From PRDV01 sp963710865 (GTDB taxonomy: Bacteria; Babelota; Babeliae; Babelales; Babelaceae): DNA of 64,000 bases. Positions within the stretch are counted from its first letter, which is position 1, and the number at the start of each line of letters is the position of its first letter. Below, in pieces: positions 50,739-60,092 of the stretch. A program made the position numbers and the translations under genes. The notes below the pieces were generated by a model, which saw nothing but the letters and a program-made list of their open reading frames with translations, ran no database searches and was not told the origin of the DNA. Location of the stretch: positions 930,001 to 994,000 of the forward strand of contig CAVQBR010000002.1 of the NCBI GenBank assembly GCA_963710865.1, in the 5' to 3' direction.

Positions 50739-53606
50739 CTATTCCGGATGATATGTAGCTGCGGATGAAAGCTCTCGCTCCAGTGGAGCAGCTGGTTGAG
50801 TTAGACAGTCTACTATCTCAGCATGCTTATAATGTGCTGCGATATTTTCTGCTGTCATCCCACCCCTATCCACTATAGCTCTATCGGCACCAAGAGCCAA
50901 TAAGAGTCTTACTGTTTCGATGTGACCGAAACGAGCCGCAAGAAAGAGAGGGGTAGCTCCCTTCGCGTTTTGTTGATTAATATTACTATCGCCTCGTAAT
51001 AAAACTTTAACCACGTTGGTATGGCCATTTTCTGCCGCCATGAAAAGAACCTGGTCTACAGAGAGGCCACGACAACGAAGTAATAATCTGACGGCTTCGA
51101 AATTGTCTTGAAGGGCAATTTCTAATAATACCTTATCAAATATTTGATTTGAAGTAGGGTCTTGTTGCAAGAGCAGGCGAACAATGTCTTCATGCAGCTT
51201 CTGAACAGCCTTATAAAGTGGATATTGTTCGATTGCTGTGCTATCTACTGGAGGTTGAGTAATCACTTTTAATAATAACTCGACAGCTTTTATAGAGTTA
51301 ATTTCTACTGCGAAAAGAAGAGGAGAGCTTTCAGAAATGCAGGTAGCATGAGCGCCAGCTTTTAACAACAATTCAAGGTTTGAATTATTTCTCTCTTCTA
51401 TTGCATTCGCTACTAAGCAATTAGGCATTCTACTTTCCTCTAAGAGCCGGATAGAATTGCTAAGCAAATCGACCACTTCTTGGTGATTCTTTTCTTTTGC
51501 TATCCCTAATGCATAGGTAAGTGCTTTAATTTCCGGATCGTTCAGAGGAACTTTGCATTGCAAAATGCGAACGAGATCGGTATAGCCCTTTCCAGCGGCC
51601 ATATAAAGTGCATTGATGTAGTCATCATCATTGATTACCCGACTTGTTGCAGTTTCGACAAAGAGATCTCTTTGTTCTAATAAATATACCGTTTGCTCTA
51701 ATAAATCTACCGATTGCGAAGGATCTTTTGCTCGTTCATCACGCACTGCCCGTGCATCGCGCACTGTTTGGTCAAGCAATGATCTGAGAGTTTCTTGAGA
51801 TCTTGGACTCGCACCTTTGCTGAGCGCTAATAATTCACGCATTAGAATGAAAACAGCATTTACGTTCCCCTCTACCGCTGCCGGTCTCAAATAATGAGGA
51901 ATGAAACTAAGATTTACGTAATCTCGTTTGCATAGTAACAAATATTCGAGGAACTCACAATCCTCTAGCTTTACTGCCAGGTGTATAAGCGAATGGCAAT
52001 CAGGAATCAAAAACTTTTTTCCCTTTATTTCAAGTATTTCTGATATTTCAGCTGTGCTGATCTCAATTGCGTTCAGCAATAATTCAAGTACTTCCCAATT
52101 TTCATCTCGTGCAAATTTTAATAGTACCGGTTCAAATAAGCGTCTTGAACCCTGATCTTCAAGTAAGAGCAGTTGGACCATTTCGAATTTTCCCCTTTGA
52201 GCTGCTGCTGTAAGAGGATGAAAGATGATATCATTTGATGATTGCATCACCCAATGCTGCTGTCTTGGGTCAAGGATCAGATCAAGCGCATTGCCAGGTG
52301 GCAAAGTGCGGCTATTTGAAAATGTTCTCAGTAAAAGAAGTCTTGCAACCTGCTCGTGACCATTGGCGGCTGCAAGAGTTAGGGGATTTCTTATGCCAAG
52401 GGGGATGCTCTTAGTGTCTGCGTTTGCGTTCAGCAACAGTTTGACTATATCATAGTGTCCCTCCTCAGCTGAGATCTGGAGTGCAGTATAGCCGCGCTGT
52501 TTTTCACCAGATCCGATGAGACCCTCATCTTGAACGTTTACTCCTGCGGCCAGCAATCTTCGCACTATTCTCGTATAGCCCTTTTGTGCAGCTATAATAA
52601 GAGGAGTAGCACCTTCCTCTTCTTTAACTTGTTCAAGATAAGCATTATTATTATCTCCGCTTGCTTGACATATGCTCGCATGTTTAACTAACAAGTAATC
52701 CGCAGCTTGCTCACTACCACCTTCTAATGCACACAAGAGTGATGAAGCAGTGTAAGAATCCTCGCTGTCTGGGTAGGGTTGGTAAATATTGAAACCTGCA
52801 TTTATTAAGAGGTTAACTATATTAGCGTGTCCCCCAGATGCCGCTTTGCACAAAGGGTTAGTAGTATTATAGCAAATGAGATTAGTTTGAGCGCCTGCTC
52901 TTAAGAGCATCAGAACTATTTCTTCGTAACCCCTGCCAGCAGCCTCACACAATGGAGAAAGATCTTCAGAGCTGCATTTATCTAGATATTCAGTGACAAA
53001 GGGACTGCTGAGGCTTCTTAGCTCTAAATACCTATCTATGAGGAGTCGGACTACATCTTGATATCCGCGTTTAACTGCGATCAAGAGAGGTGTATTGCTG
53101 CTTCTTTTATATGGTTGCGGGTCAATATAGGCTCCACGACTTAGTAATAGGCCAACTATGCGAGCATGACCGTTCATGCATGCGCGATAGAGCGGTGTAG
53201 CTGCAACCTCGCGGCAAGGCGCGAGGTATGAATTAATGTACTGATTATTGTTTTGGTCGAGAGAGCGCGTAACAGCTTCAAACCGACCGCTTTCGCAAGC
53301 CCAATGCAAATATTTCATAGGATAATCTACATGTTCGAGCCCTTGCTGACTGGCCCACGTATAAAATCTCATAGCGTCAAACTGATTTTCCGGTCGGCGC
53401 GATGTAGCTTCATCAGCCGGCGCTATGAAGTGCAGATAGTTGAAGTTCCAATAATCATAGGTTATCTTTCTAAGATCACGGGGTATAAGAGAAAAATAAG
53501 TGCGTGGGTTTTCTAGAAGTTGTATAATCTCTTTTTGATCCATGCCATGCGCTAATTGACAGCTGAAAGCTAAAATGAGTGTGTGCAATAGAGTGGTATT
53601 TTTCAT
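50739..53606 (-). CDS. Large exported ankyrin-repeat protein with an F-box-like N-terminal segment
   Basis: The 955-residue protein has a signal peptide (MKNTTLLHTLILAFSCQLAHG), then FSLIPRDLRKITYDYW, a short LPxDL-type segment like those at the start of F-box or PRANC motifs. At least 18 ankyrin units follow (for example ATPLYRACMNGHARIVGLLL, YTALQISAEEGHYDIVKLLL, ATPLFLAARFGHIETVRLLL). Unlike the 3896-7551 gene it is intact. AAGGAG precedes ATG 53606. Export with a eukaryote-like interaction domain suggests a host-directed role (inference). Confidence 0.85.
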   Translation of the reverse strand: MKNTTLLHTLILAFSCQLAHGMDQKEIIQLLENPRTYFSLIPRDLRKITYDYWNFNYLHFIAPADEATSRRPENQFDAMRFYTWASQQGLEHVDYPMKYLHWACESGRFEAVTRSLDQNNNQYINSYLAPCREVAATPLYRACMNGHARIVGLLLSRGAYIDPQPYKRSSNTPLLIAVKRGYQDVVRLLIDRYLELRSLSSPFVTEYLDKCSSEDLSPLCEAAGRGYEEIVLMLLRAGAQTNLICYNTTNPLCKAASGGHANIVNLLINAGFNIYQPYPDSEDSYTASSLLCALEGGSEQAADYLLVKHASICQASGDNNNAYLEQVKEEEGATPLIIAAQKGYTRIVRRLLAAGVNVQDEGLIGSGEKQRGYTALQISAEEGHYDIVKLLLNANADTKSIPLGIRNPLTLAAANGHEQVARLLLLRTFSNSRTLPPGNALDLILDPRQQHWVMQSSNDIIFHPLTAAAQRGKFEMVQLLLLEDQGSRRLFEPVLLKFARDENWEVLELLLNAIEISTAEISEILEIKGKKFLIPDCHSLIHLAVKLEDCEFLEYLLLCKRDYVNLSFIPHYLRPAAVEGNVNAVFILMRELLALSKGASPRSQETLRSLLDQTVRDARAVRDERAKDPSQSVDLLEQTVYLLEQRDLFVETATSRVINDDDYINALYMAAGKGYTDLVRILQCKVPLNDPEIKALTYALGIAKEKNHQEVVDLLSNSIRLLEESRMPNCLVANAIEERNNSNLELLLKAGAHATCISESSPLLFAVEINSIKAVELLLKVITQPPVDSTAIEQYPLYKAVQKLHEDIVRLLLQQDPTSNQIFDKVLLEIALQDNFEAVRLLLRCRGLSVDQVLFMAAENGHTNVVKVLLRGDSNINQQNAKGATPLFLAARFGHIETVRLLLALGADRAIVDRGGMTAENIAAHYKHAEIVDCLTQPAAPLERELSSAATYHPE

Positions 53607-53752
53607 GCTACTCCTTCTTCTTTTACGTTTGTTGACAGCTGAATACTGGCATATTTAATTCTGAAGTCTAGGTTACTTTGCCTCATCTGTCCAGCAGTAA
53701 TGGGATATTCAGAAGTGTTACCTTATTTAACCTCTAGCAAGTAGGAATTGCC

Positions 53753-53902
53753 GTGAATATCGAACTCGTAAGAGTTTTAATTGCTCAACTCAGAGAGCAA
53801 AAACTCCTGAAAACACAAAAAGCTGAGGAGGCTGACAGCCATTTTCCTGTGCGGCTTGGCTACAAGTGTGAACGAAATTTTGCAAGTCGTCCATTCTTCT
53901 GA
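53753..53902 (+). CDS. Possible 49-residue protein
   Basis: GTG 53753 opens a frame of 49 residues: MNIELVRVLIAQLREQKLLK, then a charged stretch and NFASRPFF before TGA 53900-53902. It could form one amphipathic helix. AGGA at 53743 is a weak ribosome site. The promoter for the next gene (TTGCAA 53880-53885 and TAATAT 53903-53908) overlaps its end. It could equally be chance or a remnant. The rest of 53607-53965 holds nothing recognised. Confidence 0.3.
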   Translation: MNIELVRVLIAQLREQKLLKTQKAEEADSHFPVRLGYKCERNFASRPFF

Positions 53903-53965
53903 TAATATAGAACACTAAAGAAGGTATTTTTTCAAAAATGCATATATTTACAAAAGGATTCATTT

Positions 53966-54997
53966 ATGAACAAGCTAGTTCGTCCAGCAATTAACGCAGC
54001 TCTTATCTCTGCATTGTTTTTACTCTCAGGGTGTAAGTTCTTCCCCAGCAAAGAATGTGCAACCTGTGGTCCTACAGCAGCCGGTGAAGGAGAAGTTCTT
54101 CTTTCAATTAATGGTCAACCAAAAGTATATCAATCTGATTTTGAAAATTTTTATGAGACTTGGTTAGCTGGTCGCAAGGATGGTGCATTTGCAGCATTAG
54201 ATCCGGCTTCACGACGTACTGCTTTTAATGATCTAGAAATGATGCTTTTAGTTGGTGAAAAAGTGAAAGCAGAAGGTAAGGATAAAGATCCTAAATACTT
54301 GAAGAACAAGAAATTAGCGCAAACCTATATCGATTTCCAATTAAATCAGGATGTAGTTGCCAATGAGATTCTTAATAAGATCGATACGAGTGATGCTGCT
54401 CTAGAAAAATTCTATGATGAAAACAAGGGTAAGCATCCAGCATTCGACAATCCTATGTTCTTGAAGTCTCCAGAAGGTATCAAGGTTCAAGGTGTTGATT
54501 TCACCGATGAAAAGTCAGCGAAAGACTTCTTAGCGAAAGCCCAAAAAGGTGATTTAGCTGGTCTTGCTAAAGCGATAAAGAAAGATGTGAAAGATCTTGG
54601 CGTAGTATCTCCTTCTTCACGTATGGTTGACTTTGCAGTGAGAACGGCAGCTCGTAATCTTCAACCAAATGAAGTGAAGCTTGTTACCCTACAAAATGGT
54701 CAATTTATGGTTATTAAGGGTGTTGGGCCTCGTCAGACAGCTCAATATCTAGACTTTGCTGCTATTAAAGATGATGCGCAAAAGAAAGAGATGCTCACCA
54801 ATATGGTTAAGCAAATTCAGCTACAACCAGAATTCATGAAGTACATTGAAGATATTAAGAAAGACTTCAAGGTTGTTGAGAATACCAAGTATTTTGATCA
54901 AGAAGAAGCAAAGAAAAAAGAAGAATTGGAAGCAAAAATGAAAGAGTTCCAAGAAGCTCGCGAAGAGAATAAAACAGAAGCTCCAAAAGCTGCATAA
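53966..54997 (+). CDS. SurA/PpiC-like periplasmic chaperone lipoprotein
   Basis: The 343-residue protein has a lipoprotein signal with lipobox LLSGC (Cys at about residue 23), followed by VLLSINGQPKVYQSDFENFY, the usual start of SurA N-terminal chaperone domains, and helices (MMLLVGEKVKAEGKD, LDFAAIKDDAQKKEML). No clear parvulin PPIase core is seen. The C-terminal helix is a Lys/Glu-rich coiled coil. It probably helps outer-membrane proteins cross the periplasm to BamA. A related gene follows 65 bases downstream. Confidence 0.75.
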   Translation: MNKLVRPAINAALISALFLLSGCKFFPSKECATCGPTAAGEGEVLLSINGQPKVYQSDFENFYETWLAGRKDGAFAALDPASRRTAFNDLEMMLLVGEKVKAEGKDKDPKYLKNKKLAQTYIDFQLNQDVVANEILNKIDTSDAALEKFYDENKGKHPAFDNPMFLKSPEGIKVQGVDFTDEKSAKDFLAKAQKGDLAGLAKAIKKDVKDLGVVSPSSRMVDFAVRTAARNLQPNEVKLVTLQNGQFMVIKGVGPRQTAQYLDFAAIKDDAQKKEMLTNMVKQIQLQPEFMKYIEDIKKDFKVVENTKYFDQEEAKKKEELEAKMKEFQEAREENKTEAPKAA

Positions 54998-55019
54998 GCT
55001 TAAACGAGAAGACTAAGAG

Positions 55020-55045
55020 GGAGGGGATACGATATCCCCTCCTTT
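55020..55045 (+). terminator. Hairpin between the two SurA/PpiC-like genes
   Basis: GGAGGGGATA (55020-55029) pairs with TATCCCCTCC (55033-55042), followed by TTT. It probably lowers or ends transcription before the second gene. Confidence 0.75.
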
Positions 55046-55062
55046 GTATTAAAAGGTATAGC

Positions 55063-55890
55063 ATGAAATTGAGATTGTTTCTCGTTCTGTGTATTGGTGT
55101 TCAGGCAGTTGCAACCAGCAGAAAGACAGCTGATAGAATTCTAGCGATTATTCACCATACAGAAGAAGATGTTGTTATTCTGCAGTCGGATTTGCGTCCT
55201 GATTTAAATGATAGAGTGCCAACGCTCAATGATACTATTTTGCGGGAACTTATTGTCTTAGATTCAAAAAAGCTCAAGATATCGATCTCAGATGCGGACG
55301 TCGACAGACATTTAGCTCGTGTACAAGAACAGCTCCATATGACCCGAGATGATCTTATGGCTTTCTTTAAGCAAAAGGGATTAACGTTAGAGCAAGCAAA
55401 GGCTGAATTGAGGAAAACACTGCTTACTGAAACAACGATCGATCATCGCGTGAAAAGTAAATCTTATGTTTCTAAAGCTGAGATCGAGAAGTATCATGAC
55501 GAGCATCCCATGGTCTTTTATGAAATTAAACAGGCTCAAGTGCCATTTACCGTAGGGTCTAAGGTTATTCAACGTGCTGTCGTAGATCGTGGTATAGAAT
55601 CGGGAGATATTCTGACCTCAGTTGACTGGCAAGGGCCTTTTAGCTTAAAGGATGCTGATTTCTCTCAGGAAAAAATGTACATAAAAGATCTTGTGCCAGG
55701 CACGGTCGTAAAAGTACATGAAACAGATGAAGCTATATCTTTACTCCAGCTTGTTAGGAAAACAGTAATCTCACTTGAAGAGCGCAAAAAGGATATTACA
55801 AATCTGCTTGGGCGTGAACGGTATATGAAAGCTCTCGATGACTATTATGATGGTCTGTTAAAGGATGCGCATATTCGCTATCTTGCATAG
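55063..55890 (+). CDS. SurA-like periplasmic chaperone
   Basis: The 275-residue protein has a signal peptide (MKLRLFLVLCIGVQAVA), then ADRILAIIHHTEEDVVILQSD, an LNDTILRELIVLDSKKLKI helix and the SurA N-terminal core ISDADVDRHLARVQEQLHMT followed by QKGLTLEQAKAELRKTLL. After YVSKAEIEKYHDEHP it continues into a shortened PPIase-like or linker region with no convincing parvulin signature. It works with the preceding lipoprotein and BamA in envelope assembly (inference from family). Confidence 0.75.
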   Translation: MKLRLFLVLCIGVQAVATSRKTADRILAIIHHTEEDVVILQSDLRPDLNDRVPTLNDTILRELIVLDSKKLKISISDADVDRHLARVQEQLHMTRDDLMAFFKQKGLTLEQAKAELRKTLLTETTIDHRVKSKSYVSKAEIEKYHDEHPMVFYEIKQAQVPFTVGSKVIQRAVVDRGIESGDILTSVDWQGPFSLKDADFSQEKMYIKDLVPGTVVKVHETDEAISLLQLVRKTVISLEERKKDITNLLGRERYMKALDDYYDGLLKDAHIRYLA

Positions 55891-55897
55891 ACTGAAA

Positions 55898-57127
55898 CTA
55901 CTCAACTTCTTTGAGGAGTGATTCGAGTTTGAGAGTCTTCTCAATGAGCTTTTTCTTCTGCTCTGCATACTCTGGTTTTGTATCAAAATAAGCACTTAAA
56001 AGATGCTCAAGGTCCATATCTACTTTGAGTGCAGCTCTGCGTTCTCGTGTCTCTTGAGAGCGTACAGGAAATATTCCTACCGTATACCATGCAGGAGTGC
56101 AGGCTTTTTGAATGGCACTAAGATCGACACAATCCTTGACATGGGCAGGCAGATGGTACAAGAGTTTAATAATTGCTCCATCGAGTTCATGCTTTGAGAG
56201 CTCACGAAGAATTTGTTCTGTTTGATCTTGTGTGTCGAAAAGATGTACTTCGATCTGTATAAATGGACGCGTTGGAGTCTTTACAAACTCGTAGGTTGTT
56301 TCTTCCTTTGCATGAATGGTGACATCGACAAACCCTTTTTCCTCTTTACGCTCTCCAAAATCTACTCGTTCAATTGACCCTGAATAGATAATAGGGGGAA
56401 GATGCGTACCATTAACGTTTTGATAGCGATGTAAATGGCCAAGTGCAACATAATCAAACGGAGCTATGCCCAGCTGTGAGGGAAGAAATATCGGATCAGT
56501 GCCATACACTGCACGCTTTTCAGAGCCTGAAAATATTCCTGAGCTGACCGTTAAATGGCCTGCTAATACTGCAGGAATTGAATAATCGAGCTTGCTTGCA
56601 AGAGACGCAATTATGGTGCTCACTCCTGAGCTTATATACTCAGTTATCTGCTGTGCAGTTGTATGCATATGATCGGAGCTAAGTGCAATCGTATTGCGTG
56701 TAGGCCAGGGAATTCCTACGATTTGGACGGGGCCCCGCTTTGTTTGAAGCAGGAGGCTGGTCGGTTTTGCAATAACATGAAATCCATCGAGTGGTATCTG
56801 CCCAAATATTTCAAGGGCATGTGCTTTGCCAAAGCTGAGAGGATTGTCATGATTGCCGACGATAATGACGACCGGAATTCCAGCTTTGTACAATCTTAGA
56901 AAGCAGCTCATCAGTAACCGCTGATGCGTGGGAGAAGGATGTGCTGTTTTATAGGCATCGCCTGCAAACAGGAAGAAATCTACCTCTTGCTCAATGGCAT
57001 AATCGATACAAAAATTGAGTGCTTTTTCAAAGTCTAAGAGTCGAGAATGGATACCCGTCTTCGGGTCGATGCGGCCATAGTTTTCCATGCCAAAATGGAT
57101 ATCTGCTGTATGAATAAAGCGGATCAT
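55898..57127 (-). CDS. sbcD: SbcD/Mre11-type exonuclease
   Basis: The 409-residue protein has the calcineurin-like nuclease motifs in order: FIHTADIHFGMEN, LFAGDAYKTAHPSP, VIIVGNHDNPLS, LAGHLTVSSG and VALGHLHRYQN, all supplying metal ligands. SbcD with SbcC processes DNA ends and hairpins. No sbcC lies next to it, which is unusual. Its start overlaps the glmU stop (ATGA), so the two are co-translated. Confidence 0.88.
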   Translation of the reverse strand: MIRFIHTADIHFGMENYGRIDPKTGIHSRLLDFEKALNFCIDYAIEQEVDFFLFAGDAYKTAHPSPTHQRLLMSCFLRLYKAGIPVVIIVGNHDNPLSFGKAHALEIFGQIPLDGFHVIAKPTSLLLQTKRGPVQIVGIPWPTRNTIALSSDHMHTTAQQITEYISSGVSTIIASLASKLDYSIPAVLAGHLTVSSGIFSGSEKRAVYGTDPIFLPSQLGIAPFDYVALGHLHRYQNVNGTHLPPIIYSGSIERVDFGERKEEKGFVDVTIHAKEETTYEFVKTPTRPFIQIEVHLFDTQDQTEQILRELSKHELDGAIIKLLYHLPAHVKDCVDLSAIQKACTPAWYTVGIFPVRSQETRERRAALKVDMDLEHLLSAYFDTKPEYAEQKKKLIEKTLKLESLLKEVE

Positions 57128-58506
57128 ACTACCTCGGTTGATGGCTGGTGTGCTGGTTGAATGCGAGGAGTATACTGCTCTTTTGTAGTTTGTCGTTGTC
57201 GAGCAATTGCTAAAGCATGGGCAGGAACATTTTCAGTGATGGTAGACCCGGCAGCTACGACCGATTCTTTTCCTATGGTTACTGGTGCTATAAGCGATAC
57301 ATTACTTCCTATAAAAGCGTTATCTTCGATCGTAGTAGTATGCTTTGATACCCCATTGTAATTACAGGTAATGGTACCAGCTCCAATATTGACCTGTTGA
57401 CCTATGTGAGCTTGCCCAAGATAGGCTAAGTGTTTTGCTTTGCTTTTTTTGCCGACCGTACTTTTACTTACTTCAACGAAATTACCAATCACCGTTTGTG
57501 ACTGCAAAATTGTTCCTCGATGCACATGGGCAAATGGCCCCACCTGGCTTGCGGTATGAACTTCAGCATTCGAAATAACACAATGTGACAAAATATTCGC
57601 TCCCGTATGAATAGTGGCATTGTCAAGAATACAAAAAGCATCTATGCGCACCTGAGAGCCGATATGAGTACCATTGCGTAATTGTACGCCAGCGCCAATA
57701 ATACTGTCTGCGCCAATCGTTACCGTTGTATCTATATGGACCGATTGAGGATCGGTAAAACGGACCCCCTTGCTCATCCACAGATCGATAAGTGAGGCTT
57801 TTTTACTCTGCTCAACCTGTGCTAATTCTTTGAGCGTATTAATGCCCCGCACCGTTTCAAAAGGAACCGTGAGGATCTCAATATGGTTGTTCGCATCACT
57901 CGCTTTCTTAATAAGATCGGTGATATAGAGTTCATGTCCGTTGGATTCTAAGTTAGGAAGCGTGCTTTCTAAGAATGAGCGTTTTATCAGATAGATGCCT
58001 GCATTTAAGAGGCAGGGTTGAGTCGGATCTCCGGTAAAATCGCGCTGTTCGATAACTTCTATGCGACCTTCTGTGGTAATAATTCTTCCATAGCCAGTAC
58101 GGGATGGGTCGCTGCTGTGCGTTGCCATGAAAGAAATGGTTGCGCCGGTATTTCGATGCTGTGCGAGCAGTGTTTCGATCTGTTGTTTTTCAAGGAGAGG
58201 TACATCACCGTTGAGGATCAGGAGATCTTCCTCATCCCAGAGATGACGTGTGCATAATACAGCATCTCCTGTTCCCCTCTGAACCGTTTGTTCGACAATG
58301 TCGATATCTGCCCTATAAGCTTGAACTATCTTGCTTACTGTCTCTTTCTGGTAGCCAACAACAACCGTTGTTTTAAGACCGAGCGAAGCCAGCAATTGTA
58401 CAGGATAGGCGATCATTTCTTGGCCGCACAGAGTATGACTTAACTTAGTTTGACTGGTACCAAAACGGGTAGATTTTCCAGCAGCGAGCAAAATAGCGCG
58501 AACCAT
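57124..58506 (-). CDS. glmU: Bifunctional GlmU (GlcNAc-1-P uridyltransferase / GlcN-1-P acetyltransferase)
   Basis: The 460-residue protein makes UDP-GlcNAc for peptidoglycan and lipid A. The N-terminal nucleotidyltransferase shows LLAAGKSTRFGTSQTKLSH, LILNGDVPLL, GYGRII and LNAGIYLI. The C-terminal left-handed beta-helix shows hexapeptide repeats (TVTIGADSIIGAGVQLRNGT), the acetyl-site HLAYLGQAHIGQQVNIGAGT, and NVSLIAPVTIGKESVVAAGS. ATG 58506 is used because GGAG precedes it. It feeds the same pathway as murB. Confidence 0.95.
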   Translation of the reverse strand: MVRAILLAAGKSTRFGTSQTKLSHTLCGQEMIAYPVQLLASLGLKTTVVVGYQKETVSKIVQAYRADIDIVEQTVQRGTGDAVLCTRHLWDEEDLLILNGDVPLLEKQQIETLLAQHRNTGATISFMATHSSDPSRTGYGRIITTEGRIEVIEQRDFTGDPTQPCLLNAGIYLIKRSFLESTLPNLESNGHELYITDLIKKASDANNHIEILTVPFETVRGINTLKELAQVEQSKKASLIDLWMSKGVRFTDPQSVHIDTTVTIGADSIIGAGVQLRNGTHIGSQVRIDAFCILDNATIHTGANILSHCVISNAEVHTASQVGPFAHVHRGTILQSQTVIGNFVEVSKSTVGKKSKAKHLAYLGQAHIGQQVNIGAGTITCNYNGVSKHTTTIEDNAFIGSNVSLIAPVTIGKESVVAAGSTITENVPAHALAIARQRQTTKEQYTPRIQPAHQPSTEVV

Positions 58507-58725
58507 GCAGACTCCTTCGGTGAAAACTGTATACATTTATCATAGTCAATTTATATATTTTTACAATTGGCGGCGTAAATTCTTCACCTTTTTTTGGATA
58601 AAAGCATGCCATGAGCCTCGAGAGTGATCTATCGAATCAATTTCGGATTATCGAGTTTTAAAAGTATTTCTGAAAGCCCTTTTAAAAATTGTTAAATAAT
58701 TTACAATTAAGGAGAGCAGCTAAGA

Positions 58726-58819
58726 GGAGAGATGGCTGAGTGGACGAAAGCGGCCGCCTCGAAAGCGGTTATTCCGGCTTAAACCGGAATCGGGGGTTCG
58801 AATCCCTCTCTCTCCACCA
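58726..58819 (+). tRNA. tRNA-Ser (anticodon CGA)
   Basis: Acceptor GGAGAGA (58726-58732) pairs with TCTCTCC (58809-58815). The anticodon loop CTCGAAA carries CGA, and the long variable arm (TTCCGG/CCGGAA) is the class II mark of tRNA-Ser. The CCA end is encoded (58817-58819). The discriminator base is A; G is usual for bacterial tRNA-Ser. Confidence 0.95.
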
Positions 58820-58839
58820 TACAAAAGGAAATTCTAATT

Positions 58840-60084
58840 ATGGTAAAATGTTTCGTAGCGCTATCGCTGCTCATGTATGGAACAGTGCAAGCGATGACGT
58901 TTGATAATCGGTTTCTTCCGCTCTTATTAAAACCGTTCAATCGTCGATGTGATGCTCCTTCTCATTTCAGTGTTCAGCCTTTTTTTATGAATGCAGATCG
59001 TGCATTTCATGAAGCGTCGCGGTTATCGATCCCTGATATTGATGGTATGTATGATACGGCAGTATTGGCTCGAGCTCTGGTGGCTGCAGGGTTCGCTAAT
59101 CCCCTCAGATCTGATTTGCAATTACGCACATCCATTCCCTGGTCGCGTAAAGGGAGGTTAAATGCTCAAGGTGTTGCCTTCTTGTATGAACTTCCGCTTG
59201 GTTGTTTTGCTTTGAAGTATGCTCCATCACTCTACGTTTCGTTTGGTATCAACACCATGTTTGCTCACGTGAGCTCGCGCAACGAATTCTTATTTCGTGA
59301 ACAAGAGTTGCAACTTCCTCCAGGGGACCAGGCTTATTTATTTGCGGTTAAACAGGAAATGAATCAACTCTTAGGGCTCAGTCCTGCTTTATATAACCAT
59401 ACCGGCATGGGAGATACTGATTTGTATTTCCGCGTAGGAAGTTGTTGGGATTACGTGCTTAAATGTCGGAGCATTCAGGCTGCATTCAAGGTTGGCCTCC
59501 TTGTTCCTACGGCGACTGCGACACCCCTTACGAACCCCGCAGCGATTCCTTTAGGGGGTGAAAAGCATTGGGGTATGTATCTTGGAATAGAAAATGAAGT
59601 AGAGTTAAAAGCAGATCTCTTTCTTGGGTGGATGTTTCGTGCAAGTAAACGGTTCAAAAAAACGAGATTTGCTCATATGCCAGTGCTTGATGAGCCATCA
59701 TTATATGGAGCTGTCACCGGTCCCTTGCAAGTCGATCCAGGGTGGACATTTGTGTTTAATCCGTATGTAACTTTTGAAGGGTTGCGCGAAGGATTTGGGG
59801 CAAAAGCACAATATACCTTAGTAAGTCATCTTCGCGATCAATTTTGTGATCTTCGCTCCCCAGAAAATCGAGCAAACGTTCCGACGAAGTTAGGACCTGT
59901 GCATGAGCGTTCATCGTGGGGTACGGAATATGTGACCATTGGAGCATTTTATGATTTTGGCAAAACATCCGGTTGTGTGTACCCTAAAATTTCCGCTTAT
60001 TGGGATATTCCTGTAAACTGGTTGGTAAGTAAAAGAGCAAGTAAAACGAATAGTGTATCATTAATGTTTGAACTAGATTTTTAG
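58840..60084 (+). CDS. Predicted outer-membrane beta-barrel protein
   Basis: The 414-residue protein has a signal peptide (MVKCFVALSLLMYGTVQAM), then alternating hydrophobic strands with aromatic ends (LKYAPSLYVSFGINTMF, WGMYLGIENEVELKADLFLG, FVFNPYVTFEGL), and ends with Phe (SVSLMFELDF), the usual BamA-recognised C-terminal signal. No substrate pore family is recognised. It starts 20 bases after tRNA-Ser and 8 bases before mreB, and may share the mreB transcript. Confidence 0.7.
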   Translation: MVKCFVALSLLMYGTVQAMTFDNRFLPLLLKPFNRRCDAPSHFSVQPFFMNADRAFHEASRLSIPDIDGMYDTAVLARALVAAGFANPLRSDLQLRTSIPWSRKGRLNAQGVAFLYELPLGCFALKYAPSLYVSFGINTMFAHVSSRNEFLFREQELQLPPGDQAYLFAVKQEMNQLLGLSPALYNHTGMGDTDLYFRVGSCWDYVLKCRSIQAAFKVGLLVPTATATPLTNPAAIPLGGEKHWGMYLGIENEVELKADLFLGWMFRASKRFKKTRFAHMPVLDEPSLYGAVTGPLQVDPGWTFVFNPYVTFEGLREGFGAKAQYTLVSHLRDQFCDLRSPENRANVPTKLGPVHERSSWGTEYVTIGAFYDFGKTSGCVYPKISAYWDIPVNWLVSKRASKTNSVSLMFELDF

Positions 60085-60092
60085 AGGAGACC

